Shown: one piece after another, positions 46,475 through 62,600 of the stretch
Position numbering within the stretch: position 1 is the first letter of the stretch
Layout: every line of letters begins with the position of its first letter
NCBI GenBank assembly: GCA_036346255.1
Contig: CM070626.1
Location: 12,672,001 to 12,736,000, forward strand
DNA length: 64,000 nt
Reading direction: 5' to 3'
From: Ampelocalamus luodianensis
Lineage: Eukaryota > Streptophyta > Magnoliopsida > Poales > Poaceae
Translations under genes and position numbers: made by a program
The notes under the pieces: generated by a model
Database searches by the model: none
Seen by the model: only the letters and a program-made list of their open reading frames with translations
Told to the model about the DNA's origin: nothing

Positions 46475-48686
46475 GTATGGCGGACCCAGGACACGCTGCG
46501 CATTGGTCGTACGAATTGCTTGACCCCGCCATTGATGCGACTCACCGTAGCCACCTTAGTACTATCCTCCCCCAAGAGGGCGAAGCGGCGATTGAGCTTG
46601 GTGCCCTGCGGCTGCGTACGCCCATAGGGCATGGAGAGTGGACCCACGTTGGGTTCTGAGGTATATGCAAGATTGACCTTCGTGTACTCAATTGCAGTCT
46701 GACTACTTTACTAACGTTTATTCTTAATATTTTCGATGCAGTTTGAGGCAGGCAGGCCTCCTTTTCTAGCGAGGATGGTCAAGGCGACATGGTCGTACGT
46801 CCAGGCGCTTTCCGTACGACCGATCCTTCCTGACGGCACTGGTTGACCGGTAGAGGTCGGAGACACACACGTTTCATCTCCCGTGCGGGAAGATGGCGCC
46901 GACGCTTCAAGACGTGAGCTTCCTAATTAGGTTGCCCTGAGCGGGCTTCCCCTAGCGGCGAACGACATTCCGACCATGTGGCGTACAAAGTTCCTCGTGA
47001 GGTTCCAAGGTGCTGTCGCCAAACAACGGATACAGAGAGTGCAGCAGCACCCACGAGCCAACTCTGCTGTAGATCTCTTAGTTCTACGTGAATTTTCTTA
47101 ACTCTTATCATTCTGCTTCTATTTGTTTGTGCAACTTGCTAATGTATATCTTTCATCTTGCAGCCAGAGCGTATGGCAGATGACGCACCCGGGCACATAG
47201 TGGGGAGGCACTTCAAGGTCTACTTATTGTGTATCTTTCATCATTGCAATGTTCGATCAGCTGACAGATGACCGCGTCATTTGGACACCGTACACTCCCA
47301 AGAGGGTGTACGCGCGCGAGCCCCAAGCTCTATCGAGCCTGTGCACGGAGACCATGCCTACTGGTACACGCGAGGTGCTTGGTGCACGACGTCTTTGTTG
47401 AGGAGTACCAGGTACAGCGGGTCATGCACTAGTTCAGTATGCGACAGCAGATCCCAGCCCCCTAGGGGCAGTGGGTGGCGCCGAACGTCTATAGATAAGT
47501 TCACGTTGTACTTCTGTCGTACCATTTGACTTACGTATCTATGAAACAATCGTTTTACCTTCGATAGGTACATTGGGAAGGGAGTGCCTGCTATGACTTC
47601 CTGGATGGAGAGGATGTTCTCATAGGTTCAAGGCTGGGTCAGTGCCTTTGCTAACATCATCTAGGAGGATGCTCCCTACGACCCCGGAATGTACCAGGAG
47701 TACATCGAGTGGTACTCCAGTAGGACAAGGGTCCGCTGCGTTAGGGTCATAGACAACCCACCACGACATGAGGCTGCGACGTCAAACACGTATCCCACCC
47801 AGCTGGACTTCGCATTCCATCGCATGGTACATATTTAACGGTTCATACTTCTTATTTGCTTCACAACATTTTGGTTTCTGACTTGTTAATTATGTGTACA
47901 AGTCGATCTGCAATGGGAGATGCACAAGCTGGCGTCCTCCGTGCATCAGTTGACGTCGGGAGCGATTCACCATGACGGTGTAGGACATCAGAGCGGTCAT
48001 GGTGTAGTTCATGGAGAAGACAAGACGAGGAATCCAGATCGCGTCCTGTCATACGCCGAGGGACCCGGTGGACCAACCTGTGCGTGGACGGAGAGTGAGC
48101 CACAGTGCGTCATGACCTAGGACTCTAACCGGACGTGGCGGGCGGGTTGTCGTGGCACCATGCTGGGAGTACCTTGGCACAATTCGTAGGTCAGCTTGAA
48201 CCACTCACGTCCGGCTCTTTCTTTCGAAATCCGCTAGTTACTAATGGCAATTTTCTCTGACAGGTCCTGCGTTTCAACCATACACGGCAGGTGTATGTGG
48301 AGTCATCCTTTGCCTTCGTGCGACCAGGTATGACTATTTTGCTTCCATGCATAACGTACTATTTAATGGTTTTCACTCTGTTTACATGCATAACGTAATG
48401 TTTCACAGGTCGTACACTGCTTTGGGACGAGCCGGCGGTGTCGCATGAGGAGTCATGCTCTGTGGACTACGACTTCGATCAGCGTGGCAACCAGGTCTCC
48501 ATGGGGGCTTCACAGCTGCAAGGTGCGCCTGGACCGAGCCAATCGACGCAGGTTCCCCTCATGACACCCCAGGCTACTCGCATTGGTCAGGTACCTCGGT
48601 CGCCTGAGCCATTGACGTACTCGCACAAGCGCTCGCAGAGGCCAGAGGTCACACGTGGGGTACGCCCTAAGAGGGGCCGCCAGTAG
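46475..48686 (+). pseudogene. Plant mobile domain (PMD) protein gene, decayed
   Basis: 46475-46659 encodes MADPGHAAHWSYELLDP and RSHLSTILPQEGEA. 46830-46920 in a shifted frame gives LTALVDRWRSETHTFHLPCG and KMAPTLQDVSFLI. 47250-47470 gives LTDDRVIWTPYTPKRVYAR and FVEEYQVQRVMHQF in shifting frames. 47560-47830 gives HWIGKGVPAMTSWMERM and YQEYIEWYSSRTRVRC. The order matches PMD proteins (the 'phosphatase 7 long form'-like/MAIN family), which are associated with plant transposons. Possible introns lie at 46660-46740 and 47095-47163. Several stops and frame changes make it non-functional. The C-terminal piece (48438-48686) is Pro/Gln/Ser-rich and ends QRPEVTRGVRPKRGRQ. Confidence 0.75.
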
Positions 48687-49184
48687 ATATTTATTCTTGT
48701 AAATATCAGTAATACCATGTAAATATTAATTTCTGTACAATTATTATTATTGCTAGTATCATGTTTCGATATTAATTTTTTGCGTGCACAGTATGACCAT
48801 GTGAGGGAGTTAGCTTCGCGACACCCAACACCGCCCTTTTTTCTACCCTTTACACCACCACACCACCTTTTCATACTGAAAAAAGCGCCCTGTCACTTTT
48901 GCAGATCGAAATGACAACATACTGCCACTTCTGCAGATCGATATGACAACACACTGCCACTTTTGCAGATCGATATAACAACACGATACGACGCAAACTT
49001 TTGCAGACCGAGATGACGACACACTGTGACACCCCTTTTCAGACTGAAAAGACTACACTAGGCCACCCCCTTGTGAGGCCAAAAAATCCCTTTGTAAAAA
49101 GAGGGAGAAGAGAAGTGGAGGAGAAGAGACCTGTAGGATAACACTATACCACCACACCTAACACTACATCAAAGCTTGGTTCAC

Positions 49185-49850
49185 ATAACTGAGAGGAAGG
49201 AGATGGAGGACTCAGCGAGCTTGTACACGAGGATACTGCGGAAGCAAAAGTGTCTTGCCGAGAGGGTTAAACTCTTCCCGGATAAATCTATGAAGGATGC
49301 GCCGGTACCACTGGAGTTCTCACGCCTGTAATGTGTGTGCGAAGAACCGGCAAATATCATCCAGTCCACACACCCGCGACGGTCGCCCGGGCGTAGTACA
49401 TGTGCGGCCACCACTTCGTAAGCGTATCTTGCACATATATATATATTTCACATCTTAAGTTTCATTACACAAATCCCTAATACACCCGCGCATAATGTCC
49501 CGAACATCTATGATAGGGCGTTCATCCAGCAGAAGTACATGCTGACCTATGCGATGCTGGCCAAGACCTTCAAACGTTGGAAACCTTATATACCGAACTC
49601 CGACCCTACTGAAAAGGAATCGGATGAGCCTGAGCATGTGCCGCACGAGAGGAAGGCTCCTGCTAACGAGACCGATTGCTGTCTTAGCATTCCCCATTGC
49701 CTGGGTGCAGTCCGGATCGAAAATTTATTCTCAGTTTGCATCATGATTATTAATTTGACCCTACGTTGTGCTATACTAACATCATGCAATCGTCTAGCCC
49801 GTCTCGCAGAACATGATTGACTTTGAGACTGGCCACCGCCGCGGGTAGAG
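49185..49850 (+). pseudogene. Second small reading frame of the PMD transposon
   Basis: 49203-49330 encodes EDSASLYTRILRKQKCLAER and FPDKSMKDAPVPLEFSRL, then a stop, then a Cys-rich stretch (CVCEEPANIIQSTHP). 49520-49660 gives AFIQQKYMLTYAMLAKTFKRW and an acidic tail. The Cys-rich stretch resembles a GRF-type zinc finger, but this is only a suggestion. In-frame stops show decay. It lies inside the TIRs with the PMD gene and in the same orientation. Confidence 0.5.
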
Positions 49851-50630
49851 CAGAGACAAGGGGAAGGGACTGATGGGCCGCCAAGATTGATTGATTTCGT
49901 TCCAATCAACTTTTTTTGGATTAAAAAAAACGCACATATATCGTAGGTGTATTTCGGTTTGTTTATTTGTGCATGTTTCGTTTCTAATTTACGTAACCAA
50001 ATTCGGCGCGCCATATATTCCGCAACTAAAATATGAACTCTTTCGAACTTACATATCTTTTTTCCAAATATTTGGACTGTTAAATATTACGTAATCTTTC
50101 CCGAATGAATCGGTTCTACGAACAATGCATTCGGGACAACATCGCGCACGGCAACCCTAAACCCAAATATTATTTCCATTTCGCTCCCAATGGGGCTGTT
50201 TGTGTCATTGTGCTGCCGAACTCGCATTCTCTACTTCACATTACATTGTCTTTTCCGATTTTGCATTCCAAACTACTCAGACACTTCAACGTATTACCAA
50301 ATCTTTAAAAAATTACAAAAATTATAAAATTTCTCTAGACATAATAATAATAATAAAAAACAACAAGCTATCATGTCGCCAGTTCAATTGGCGACAAGAG
50401 TCATGTCGCCAATTCAAATAGCGACAGGATTCTATCACTAATTGAACTGGCGACAGAAACCTCCCACACTGTTCCAATTGGCGACATAGTCTATGTCGCC
50501 AATTGGAATGACGACAGGAGCCTGTCGCCGTTTCATATGACAACGGGACCTATTTTTGTAAAAAAAATCCGATTATTTAATTTTTGTAATTATATTTTAA
50601 ATTAATACTATTTTAAAAAACATTATTCAC

Positions 50631-51616
50631 ACGGTGGTGACACGGGTATTGGTGGAAGGGCTGTGGTGACGCGGCTTTGGACACTCTTGATCCGTCCAAA
50701 TCGGAAGATGGATGCCCTAGATTGACTCATTCAGTAAACGTGCAGCAGTACAATTGCTGCCATGTCGAACAGAACAGTAGTTCGCCATGTCGAACAGAAC
50801 AGTCCGTTCCAAGCTCTCTTGGCCCGCCCTATCCAATCCCTAGCGGTCACATTTTTTGTGTGTTCAATGAATCAATCGCTATAGCGCCGTTACAGTGATG
50901 CTTAGCACAGGAGAAAATCCAGTAACAAACTATTGGTCTCAATCAGGGGATTGCACGGTACTTATGGAAGTTACAGTTGCTTTTCAATTGTAACATTCCA
51001 GTAGTAGTTACTTTCAAGCTCGCAAACACCCATGCTCTCAAACAGGGGCCTGTGCAAGACAGTGTGACAGTGTACTCTTTTGTCTTTAAGACTGACAGTG
51101 TACTCGACCTTGTATGCCCCAACTACTATTCGGTGTGAGTTCATCTTGAGAGTGCTTTTTACTTGGAGACGCTTTCACTTTTAAGTTGGTTGAACTCTAT
51201 TCAGACATGGAGTATTTCACGCTGTCCTGAAAAAGAAACAACTGAAAAGAACACCGAAAGAACTTCGTCGACCTATGAAGATCTTTTCCGCCTTTCGTTG
51301 CTCTTCACCAGTCAGGAGAATCCGACCGTCCTTCGTTCGAAGAGTTGAAATGTTGAAAAAGGTTGTTCGAACAAGATAGCAAGAGATGCCACCACTACAT
51401 GCGACTCGACTGTGCGAGACAACGCAACGTTTAAATATGTGCCGTACGCCGTACGCGTGCCTCTTGCAAGGTTCGCACACAGCGTGGCGGCTTGCTCACC
51501 ATCTCTTTACAAAGCAATAGTACTGCTCCCATCCCGTGACGACGTTTGAGGCTCATCATGACCTCACAAAACCGATTCAATGGTCGTTATTGGAGACGTG
51601 CGTGCTTTAAACCTAA
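50631..51616. other. Intergenic segment, no gene recognised
   Basis: A short duplication of 'catgtcgaacagaacag' occurs at about 50760-50800. Only short ORFs are present. Confidence 0.4.
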
Positions 51617-51963
51617 GAGCATCTACAATAATCTATATCATTTATTATTAAAAGATAGATACATCAGTATTTTGATGATGTGAAAGAGAAAAGATAAATT
51701 TATTTCTAGATGAAGAAACAAACAACTTATTGATATCAAGACACAAGAAATAACAAAATAGCTATTAGAGACTTGCTTGTTACATAAAAACGTGTTTTGT
51801 TGATATCAAGAATCATGTACACTCGTAGCAATTAAAGTTAGATACAAACTTAAGAAACAATTCACTGGAAGAAACAATTCATTAGAAGACTTGTTTCTTT
51901 TTATTAGATTAAATACTTTCTCCTTTTAATAATAAGTTAAGAAATAAATTATTATAGATACTC
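51617..51963. mobile_element. MITE, about 347 bp
   Basis: The left end 'gagcatctacaataatctat' is mirrored by 'ataaattattatagatactc' at the right. 'ttattattaaaag' (left) and 'cttttaataataa' (right) extend the inverted repeat. The adjacent trinucleotides are taa and tga, so the target duplication is unclear. Confidence 0.65.
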
Positions 51964-52240
51964 TGACGATACCAGCCGCCTAACTGCCCCCTCACGAACA
52001 AACTGGTTCCATCTGGCGCATTGATTTTGATCTAACGGATGACGATTCTGCACATATTGATGGTGATCATAACGTGTCTGACGCATAATTGTGTCTTTTC
52101 CCACGAAATTACTGGGATAGCACCACACGCCTCCCAAGAAATGCAGTAACGTAATCGTTTCTTGAAGCATGCGACAAGAGCACGCGAGCCGCAAAAGCCT
52201 CAAGTGGGATTAACATAATCACTTTGCTCGCGCTCTCTCT

Positions 52241-55489
<3,249 letters not shown>

Positions 55490-55659
55490 AACATATCTAG
55501 TGCTAATGGGCATTTGGGTGCTAACATGCTAACGTTAGGCGTCCTGATCCGGCTCGTGTGGCTCGGATCTACAAGGGTGGAAGCCCTCAAATCACTTACG
55601 CATTTTTGCGAAAACCCTCCAGGTTCCTATTCTTCTTGCACCCTACCCCGCTTCAATCT

Positions 55660-56042
55660 CCCACGGCAACCCTTGCATGTAGACGCGCTGCCTTCCCAGT
55701 GGAACCGCCGCGCCACTCCACTGGTGCTTGGCGCCGCCTCCTTCCCCATCCTACGACGCATCGTCTTGTAGTCCCGGCGCCACCGCGCAACCCCTTGCAT
55801 GTAGACGCATCGTCTTCCCTGTGGAACCGCCGCCGCACTCCCCGGTGCTTGGCGCGCCTCCTTCCCCATCCGGCGACGCATCGTCTTTCCAGTCCGGCGC
55901 CGCCGCGCAACCCCCCTTGCATGTAGACGCATTGTCTTCCCAGGTGGAACCACCGCCACTGCACTCCCTGGTGCTTGGCGCCGCCCTCCTTCCCCATCCT
56001 GGCGACGCATCGTCTTCCGTAGTCCCCGGCGTCGCCGCCTCC
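55660..56042. repeat. GC-rich minisatellite, three units of about 120 bp
   Basis: Units begin near 55668, 55789 and 55909 with 'ttgcatgtagacgc', continue through 'ggtgcttggcg' and 'ccttccccatcc', and end with 'gacgcatcgtctt'. Small length differences break any common frame, so ORFs here are unlikely to be real. It sits about 0.5 kb upstream of the FAR1-like gene and may be part of its leader. Confidence 0.85.
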
Positions 56043-56584
56043 TGATCCGGGTAAGGTCGCGTCTGATCGGGCTTGCGATGTGGACCTCTGGTTCTATGAG
56101 TCATCAAACAACTAGATATGTTGCGACTTGCCATGGCATTTTTAGTTGGTTAATTGCTAATGGGTATTGTGGTCTTGTAGAATTCAATTGTCTTGTTTGA
56201 CTGTCATGGCGTTTTTTTCTCTTGTGCGAATGGTGGATTTACATGACGCAGGACTTTGGTTATTGCTAATGACGCCGTGTTATTGCTAACCACAATCTCT
56301 CACGCCCGTCATGCCGTACACAGAATTTAATTACATGAGGCGCACTTGGGCCGCGGATGTTTATTCATGAACTGTGCATGGTTTTGATGGGGACGAGAGG
56401 AAGGAAACCATGCGAAACCATGCGAGAATGAGTATTGGCATGCGACAAGATTAATTAGGGACGGTTAATGGGATTGATTAATGAAGTTTTAGTTGCTTCA
56501 CGCACTTCTCTTAGTATTAATTTGTCATTATACTTGCCAATATGAAATTTTGAATCATACGTTTACTTCCTAGAGTTCTATGTT

Positions 56585-59056
56585 TGATTCATTGTCGATA
56601 TTAACTCTTACAACGAATAATATTGCTTTTTGTGTTTGGCACAATGTAGTAGGCATGGAATTTGTGGCCAATGAGAGCGTGGCATTGGCTTTGCCAAGAC
56701 AAGAAAGCCTTGATGCGCACTCTGTCGCTCAAATTAGTTCACCTCCCCAACAATTAATTTATTTTGGTAGCCCGAAAAGAGCGAAGCACCCCGCTCAGAG
56801 TAAGTATCGTGTTGTATGCATGTGTTTGATTATATCAGTCATTCCATCATGTTTGACACATAATTATTTGCATTGCAGGGTTCTTCTTATACACCTTGTG
56901 TTGACCCAACTATCAAGCCATTTGAAGGAATGGTTTTGATGAATTGAACGTCACGAGGTATTCTACAAGATGTATGCACATTCAGTGGCTTTGAGTCCGT
57001 ATTGGTCCGCATACGGATGTCAATGGTGTTACGAGATGGAAGCGATGGATGTGCTCAAGAGAAGGCTTCCGGTCTGAGAGAGAAAAGGACAACATCGAGT
57101 CAAAGAAAAGGAAATATGTCAGGAAGTTAACTAGGTGTGGCTGCGAGGCATTTTTAGCTGTGAAACGCACTTGCGACAATAAGTTTAGGGTCAAGACATT
57201 TGTTGAGTCACATACACATGAATTGGTATCTCCTAGCAAACAACAATTGATAAGGTCTAATAGGAAAGTAAATGAGAAGGCCAAGCGTGCATTAATCACA
57301 TGTCATAAAGGAGGCATTGGCACAAGTGGGGTATATAGATATCTCCGTATTAGTAAGGGTGGATTTGAGAATGTAGGATGTACGAGGAGAGACTTGCAGA
57401 ATTATCATAAAGAGCTGAGAAGCTATATCAAGTCATCAGATGCTCAGATGTTTGTTGACAACCTTTGTAGGAAGAATGACATAAATCCTTCATTTTACTT
57501 TGATTATGTTGTTGATGACAAGGGTAGGTTGGTACATGCATTTTGGGCGGATAGTACATGTCGAAAGAATTATGTCCATTTTGGAGATCTTATCTCATTT
57601 GATTCTACATATAACACCAACCATTATAACATGATCTTCACACCATTCACTAGAGTAAATCACCATAAGGCATGTGTCTTGCTTGGGGCTGCATTATTAA
57701 GCAATGAGAAGTCTGAGACGTATGTATGGTTATTTCGTACATTCTTGAAAGCAATGGGAGGAGTTGCACCTAGGCTTATCATAACCGATGAAGATACTGG
57801 CATGAAAACGGCTATTTCCACTGTTTTCCCGACTAGCACGCATAGGTTATGCATGTGGCACATTTTGCAAAAGCTTCCAGTGAAGGTACCGCCACATTTT
57901 AGGGAAAACCCTTTATTGTACCAACGTGTTAACTCGTGTATGGGCCTCAGAAACTCCGGAGGAATTTGAGGAGCAATTTTCTTCCATAAGTTCTGATTTT
58001 GGTTTGGAATCCAATGAGTGGTTGGCTACTCGGTACCGAATCCGCGCATCATGGGTACCTGCTTACTTCAAAGATGTATTCTTGGCGGGAATCCTTAGAA
58101 CCACTTCTAGGTCAGAGAGTTCTAACTCTTTCTTCAATCGGTTTATTAGATTCAAAAATACTTTGGTGGAGTTTTGGATCAGGTTTGTTAATGCAATGGA
58201 AGAACAACGTCAGAATGAGTTGGAAGCTGACAATGCCATTACATACAATGCCCGTGTTGCGCATCACCGGGCAATAGAGAAGCATGCTAGTAAGGTTTTT
58301 ACGTTCGCTGTCTTCACTGAGTTTCAGAAAGAAGTGTTTGCTGCCCGGGAGCATTGCAATGTGGAGAACATGGAAAGCGCAGGAGAGTACAAAATCTCAA
58401 TAGTTAGCGATAACTCAAACAAGGTAAGAGAGGTACGCTCCAACCTTACAACAAAAGATGCCAAATGCTCCTGCATGTTCTTTGAGTCATTTGGAATTCC
58501 TTGCCGTCATATCGTCCGTGTGTTGCAGAGTCCATCACTTAATGAGCTACCAATCCCATTTGTGTTAAAGAGGTGGACTAAAATGGTAACTAAGGACGAC
58601 GTCTTCGACGGAGAGGGCAATTTGTTGCAAGAAAAACCAAGGAGTGCAATAGAAACTTCTAAAGACCGGCTGGCATCAGAAATACGCAGCAAGATGGAGG
58701 AATTAATTCACCGTACTGGAGGAACATATGAAGGCTTGAAATTTCTTTGGGATCGGTTTGTCATATTTGGGGAAGAAGGGACTCCTCTGATTCCTGAGAA
58801 TGTGGTGAGTAGAGCTGAAGAGATTGAAGCATTTGCCGGTTGTCCCATCCCTAAGGAAGTCAGTATAAAGGCACCAAACGATGTTAACTCCAAGGGTAGG
58901 TGCAAGAGAATAAAACCAGGACAAAAGGTAAAGACAGATGCGAAGAAAGACGAGAATGTGGAGAACAAAACAAAGGTGCCACGCATGTGTAGGTCATGCA
59001 AGGAGATGGCATACCATGATAGTCGCAATTGCCTTTTGAGGACGACAACAAATTGA
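56585..59056 (+). pseudogene. FAR1/FHY3-related (MULE-transposase-derived) gene with frameshifts
   Basis: The family comprises transcription factors derived from Mutator-like transposases. An upstream piece (about 56655-56806) ends at a plausible donor (GA/GTAAGTAT), with an acceptor near 56879. The FAR1 DNA-binding region (FEGMVF near 56922; RWKRWMCSREGFR near 57035-57070; CGCEAFLAV; SHTHELV) follows. The transposase core has SFDSTYNTNHYNM (first Asp), LIITDEDTGMKTA (second Asp) and RLCMWHIL. A SWIM zinc finger lies at 58467-58510 (CSC, then CRH). The tail has a CRSCKEMAYHDSRNC motif (59056 end). One frame change near 56985 and another near 57938 interrupt it; the second is consistent with loss of one GT from a short GT run. 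It could be a recent pseudogene or reflect sequence error. Confidence 0.82.
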
Positions 59057-59683
59057 GCAAGGTATGTCAATAAATTTGTTCTCAGATTTTGTCAATTTAT
59101 TTTGTTACTAACTATCTTGATTGTTTCATTGCCGCTTCATTGTCAGGACGATAACAAATTGACACCCAGGATGCAGTGGAGATAGGATATTGTAGCTGCG
59201 GAAATCTTAGTTGTATGACAGTGTTCCTAATATCTTTAAATTTACCCAAAGACCACACATATACAGAGGACTACATACACATATGCAAGGAGGCTATACC
59301 ATTTTCTATGTTCTGTGAAGCCAAGGAGTTGGTTGCAAGGATGTAGTAGGGATGCCACACCATCTCCAAAGGATATTCGTATTAGCTAGTAAGGGTGTTT
59401 CGGTATTAGCTATTATGTTACTAGTAAGGGTGTTTCTGGTATTAGCTATTATGTTGGGAACCTAATGTCATCACAACTATTTTGCTTGTGCAATGCACGA
59501 ATATTATCAGGCTTGAGTCATGAAGTGAAAGTATGTGGCTACATTTTGTACTTGGTTTCTCATGCTATGTTCTATGTGCTATGATGCTAGCCAAAATTGC
59601 TAGTAGTTTCATGATCTGTTTCATGTTGTGCCATTGGAACCTGACAAGAGTGGCATGTAAATTTGCAATTGCTATTGGAACCT
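59057..59683. other. 3' flank of the FAR1-like gene
   Basis: A two-copy direct repeat of about 41 bp containing 'ggtattagctattatgtt' lies at 59385-59460. No gene was recognised. The segment ends at the LTR start. Confidence 0.45.
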
Positions 59684-62600
59684 TGTAACATCCCAATTTT
59701 TCTGAGCCTTAAAAATCCTTCGAATAGTTAGTAGAGAAAAATTCACCATTTGATTTTATTTGATTTTAATTTCAAAAGCTTAATATTGGACTTTACAATC
59801 AAAAACATTTAATGTGAATAATCCCAACATGAACAATAGCCAAAACTATTTTATTTGGGTTCTATGTGCTCGATATATTTTCTAGATTTTCTAGAATTTT
59901 TCCGAGTTCATTTGCTATTTTCTATTGCCTATTTGAATTTCCGTATTTTCTAAAATAGAAAACCTATTAATAATCTCTGAAAGGCATCGGTAGAAATCCA
60001 ACCCTCCGCCCATTCTTCCCGCCACACCGCTCCGCTGCGCCTACCGCTCGCCATGCTTTCCACCGGACACGCGGCCCCGCATGTCGATCTCTCTCTCCTT
60101 CTTCCGAGCGCCCGAGCATCTTCCACCGTCCGATCAAGGATGAACGGCTAGATGCGCATAAGGCAACCGGAGTTGTCCGAATGTTTCTTTGATTGTTGGC
60201 CGCTTGATCAAGATCCAACGGCCGATCGCAAGTCTGTTTTGCGCCGCCTGCCGCGACGCGGACCACGCGAGTGTGTCACCGACGTGTGGGTCCCAGCTTG
60301 CCACGCCGCCATCGTCTCGAAGTCGGCTTAGGGTTTCGCCGCCGCAAACCCGCTTTTGGCGCGCGTGCCTCGGACTCTCCAGCCTCCGGTATAAAAGGGA
60401 GGTAGCCCTCGGTGTCCGCACCTCAACCCTAGCCGCCCCGCCTGGCACAACCCTAGCCGCCGCAGAGCCCAAGATCAATCGCGCGCCACCAACTCCGACG
60501 AGCTCTCCACGCATTCGAGCCGCCGAGCCGTGGTTCGCACTGCTGGTATCGCGACGGAGCTTCTACCTCCCGTGGCTTCGTCTCACGGAGCGCCACCGAG
60601 CGCGGTGCCGCCAAGCGAAGCCTCTCCGCCGCTTTGCTCGCCGCCGACCACCTCCGCGCCCCCGACCACCCGAGTTGCACCTGCAGGTTCGCAATAGCGA
60701 GCTACACGCCGGTTTCACTCACCGCCGGTGGATCACCGCCGATCGCCGTTGCCGCCGGTTTCGAGCGCCGCCGTCTGTTGTCATCCACGCCATCGCCACC
60801 TTGCCTCCATGTCGCGATCGCGCCACGTCGCGTCGCGTGGCGTGGTGTCCGGGCCACACGCTTCAATGCGCGCGTGGGTAGTCCACCGTCTCCGGAACTC
60901 GAGGCTCAGTAGACCGGCCCACTGCGTGAGTCGTGTCCCCGACATGGGTCCCACATGTCGATTTTCGTTTAATTCTTTTAATTCCGAAATTCCTTCACGA
61001 CGCCAAAGATTGCGCAATAATCCAATTTTTCTGTTAAGAAATAATTCGGAAATTCCAGAAAATCCAAATTAGGGTTTCTTTTAGATTTCCAATCTTCCAA
61101 AGCTCATAACTTTTGCATCCTAACTCCGATTGAGCCCATTCAAATTTCTAAATTTGTCTAAATTCAAGATCTATCTATCTGAGATTTTTATTTAATTTTT
61201 GGAGTTTGTTTTGCCTCTGTTATTTATTTGTTTTGTTTGTTTTTGTTTCGTTTGCGAGTAGACGTCGATTCGTCGGGAAATTTTGTGGAAGAAGGAGCAC
61301 CCCAAGATCAAGACCAGTACATAGACCTTTTCCAAGGCAAGTCATACCTTTGATCATCTTGAACCCAGTTTTCAAATTACGTTGTGTTAAATTATTGCAT
61401 TCTATTTTAATTATTTATTTAAATGCTTTGGGTATAGTTATTATCCCAATTGTTATCACACCTTGGCCTTGTATGTCATAATTCCTTGTCACCCTAGATT
61501 GGTTCAGTTGGTAACATTATAACACCAACGTGGGTTGGTTAGATGCGAGTACAATTGCTTAGCCATGCTACTTAATCATCATCTCTCGTGAGTCGCAAAT
61601 ATTAATTATGACTAAGTGACTATGGAACTTTGTGTAAAACTGTGTGCTATGTGTTATTACTTCGTGATGGCATGTGTTGCACTAAAACCAACTGGGTGGT
61701 AAAGGATTTAGATTGAGGCAAGTGGTGGAGACTGTGTGACATGGTGGACTATGTGATGGGTATGATAATCTGTGTGGCCTAGTTAGAACATGGAAGTCTT
61801 GCCTTGTTCAATTAAGGACTTAACTTTGTGCGCCATTGAACTCGAAGCCTCATCGCACGCACCACATGCCCGGTATGGGACGGCCTAACTTAGTAAGTTA
61901 TGGATTCTGCATTGATGTTCGTGGTAGGTTAGGCTTTGTGATAGGGTGGAGGTGTGACTACTTGGTGGTTGCATCACAGAGGATTCGCTGCCCCGCCCAA
62001 CGGTGTGTGTTATGCATGGGCTATGTGATATGTATAACGGTTTGTAAGCACACTGGGAATGTCAATGTTGAGATGAAATTTCCGAACTGCTTTGTTATGA
62101 TTGGTGCTAGCTACACGGTTATATCGTGTGGGTAAAGTGTACAACCTCTGCAGAGTGTTAAATAAACTATTCGAATAGCCGCGTCCCGCAAATATGGACA
62201 TGCTCGGTGCTTTCACACGAGGGGTAGTTTTCATAAAATATGGGAATGGGAGCTGTGTGATCTCAATCATATGGCTATGTGAAATAAACTATTTAGTTGT
62301 GGTGTCTTTGTGGAAATAACTGTTAGATTAATATTGTCTATTTGTTTTGAATTATGCTTTCAATCTATTAGTCGTATTCAATTGCAAATATTGCTTTTAT
62401 GCAAAAGAACCACAGAAGCCTTTTCTTTGGAATAAGCTTGCATCTATACATTGCATTCTCTGGTATGATTTGCGTAGTACGGCTGTGTACTCACGCTTGT
62501 TGTAAAACTTGCGCCCAAACCTGCTGTATGGAGGAGTCTCACGCCGCTTCGAGGAGGAGTTCGCTGAAGGCCGATCGTTCGCAAGGTCCGATCCGCTGGT

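Larger units (their letters stand above)
45459..50630 (+). mobile_element. DNA transposon with long terminal inverted repeats carrying a plant-mobile-domain gene, 5.2 kb
   Basis: The terminal inverted repeats exceed 200 bp: 'gtgaattttttaaaataat' and 'attaatttaaaagataatta' on the left are mirrored by 50410-50630. Subterminal motifs of the form GTCGCCAATTCAA / TTGAATTGGCGAC recur in both orientations near each end (45548-45740 and 50380-50530). The immediate flanks share only 'acg' (45456-45458 and 50631-50633), compatible with a 3-bp duplication but too short to be decisive. The interior encodes a decayed plant mobile domain protein and a second small reading frame. No DDE transposase was recognised, so the superfamily is unassigned. 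Confidence 0.75.

Noticed and set aside
45459..50630. Assignment of the PMD transposon to CACTA or Mutator
   Set aside because: The termini are not CACTA, no 9-bp duplication was found and no transposase is visible; the 3-bp flank match is too weak to decide.
60189..60881. 230-codon ORF in the gypsy-like LTR
   Set aside because: It lies in the LTR around the TATA box and leader, is Arg/Pro-rich and matches no known domain; several other frames are equally open.
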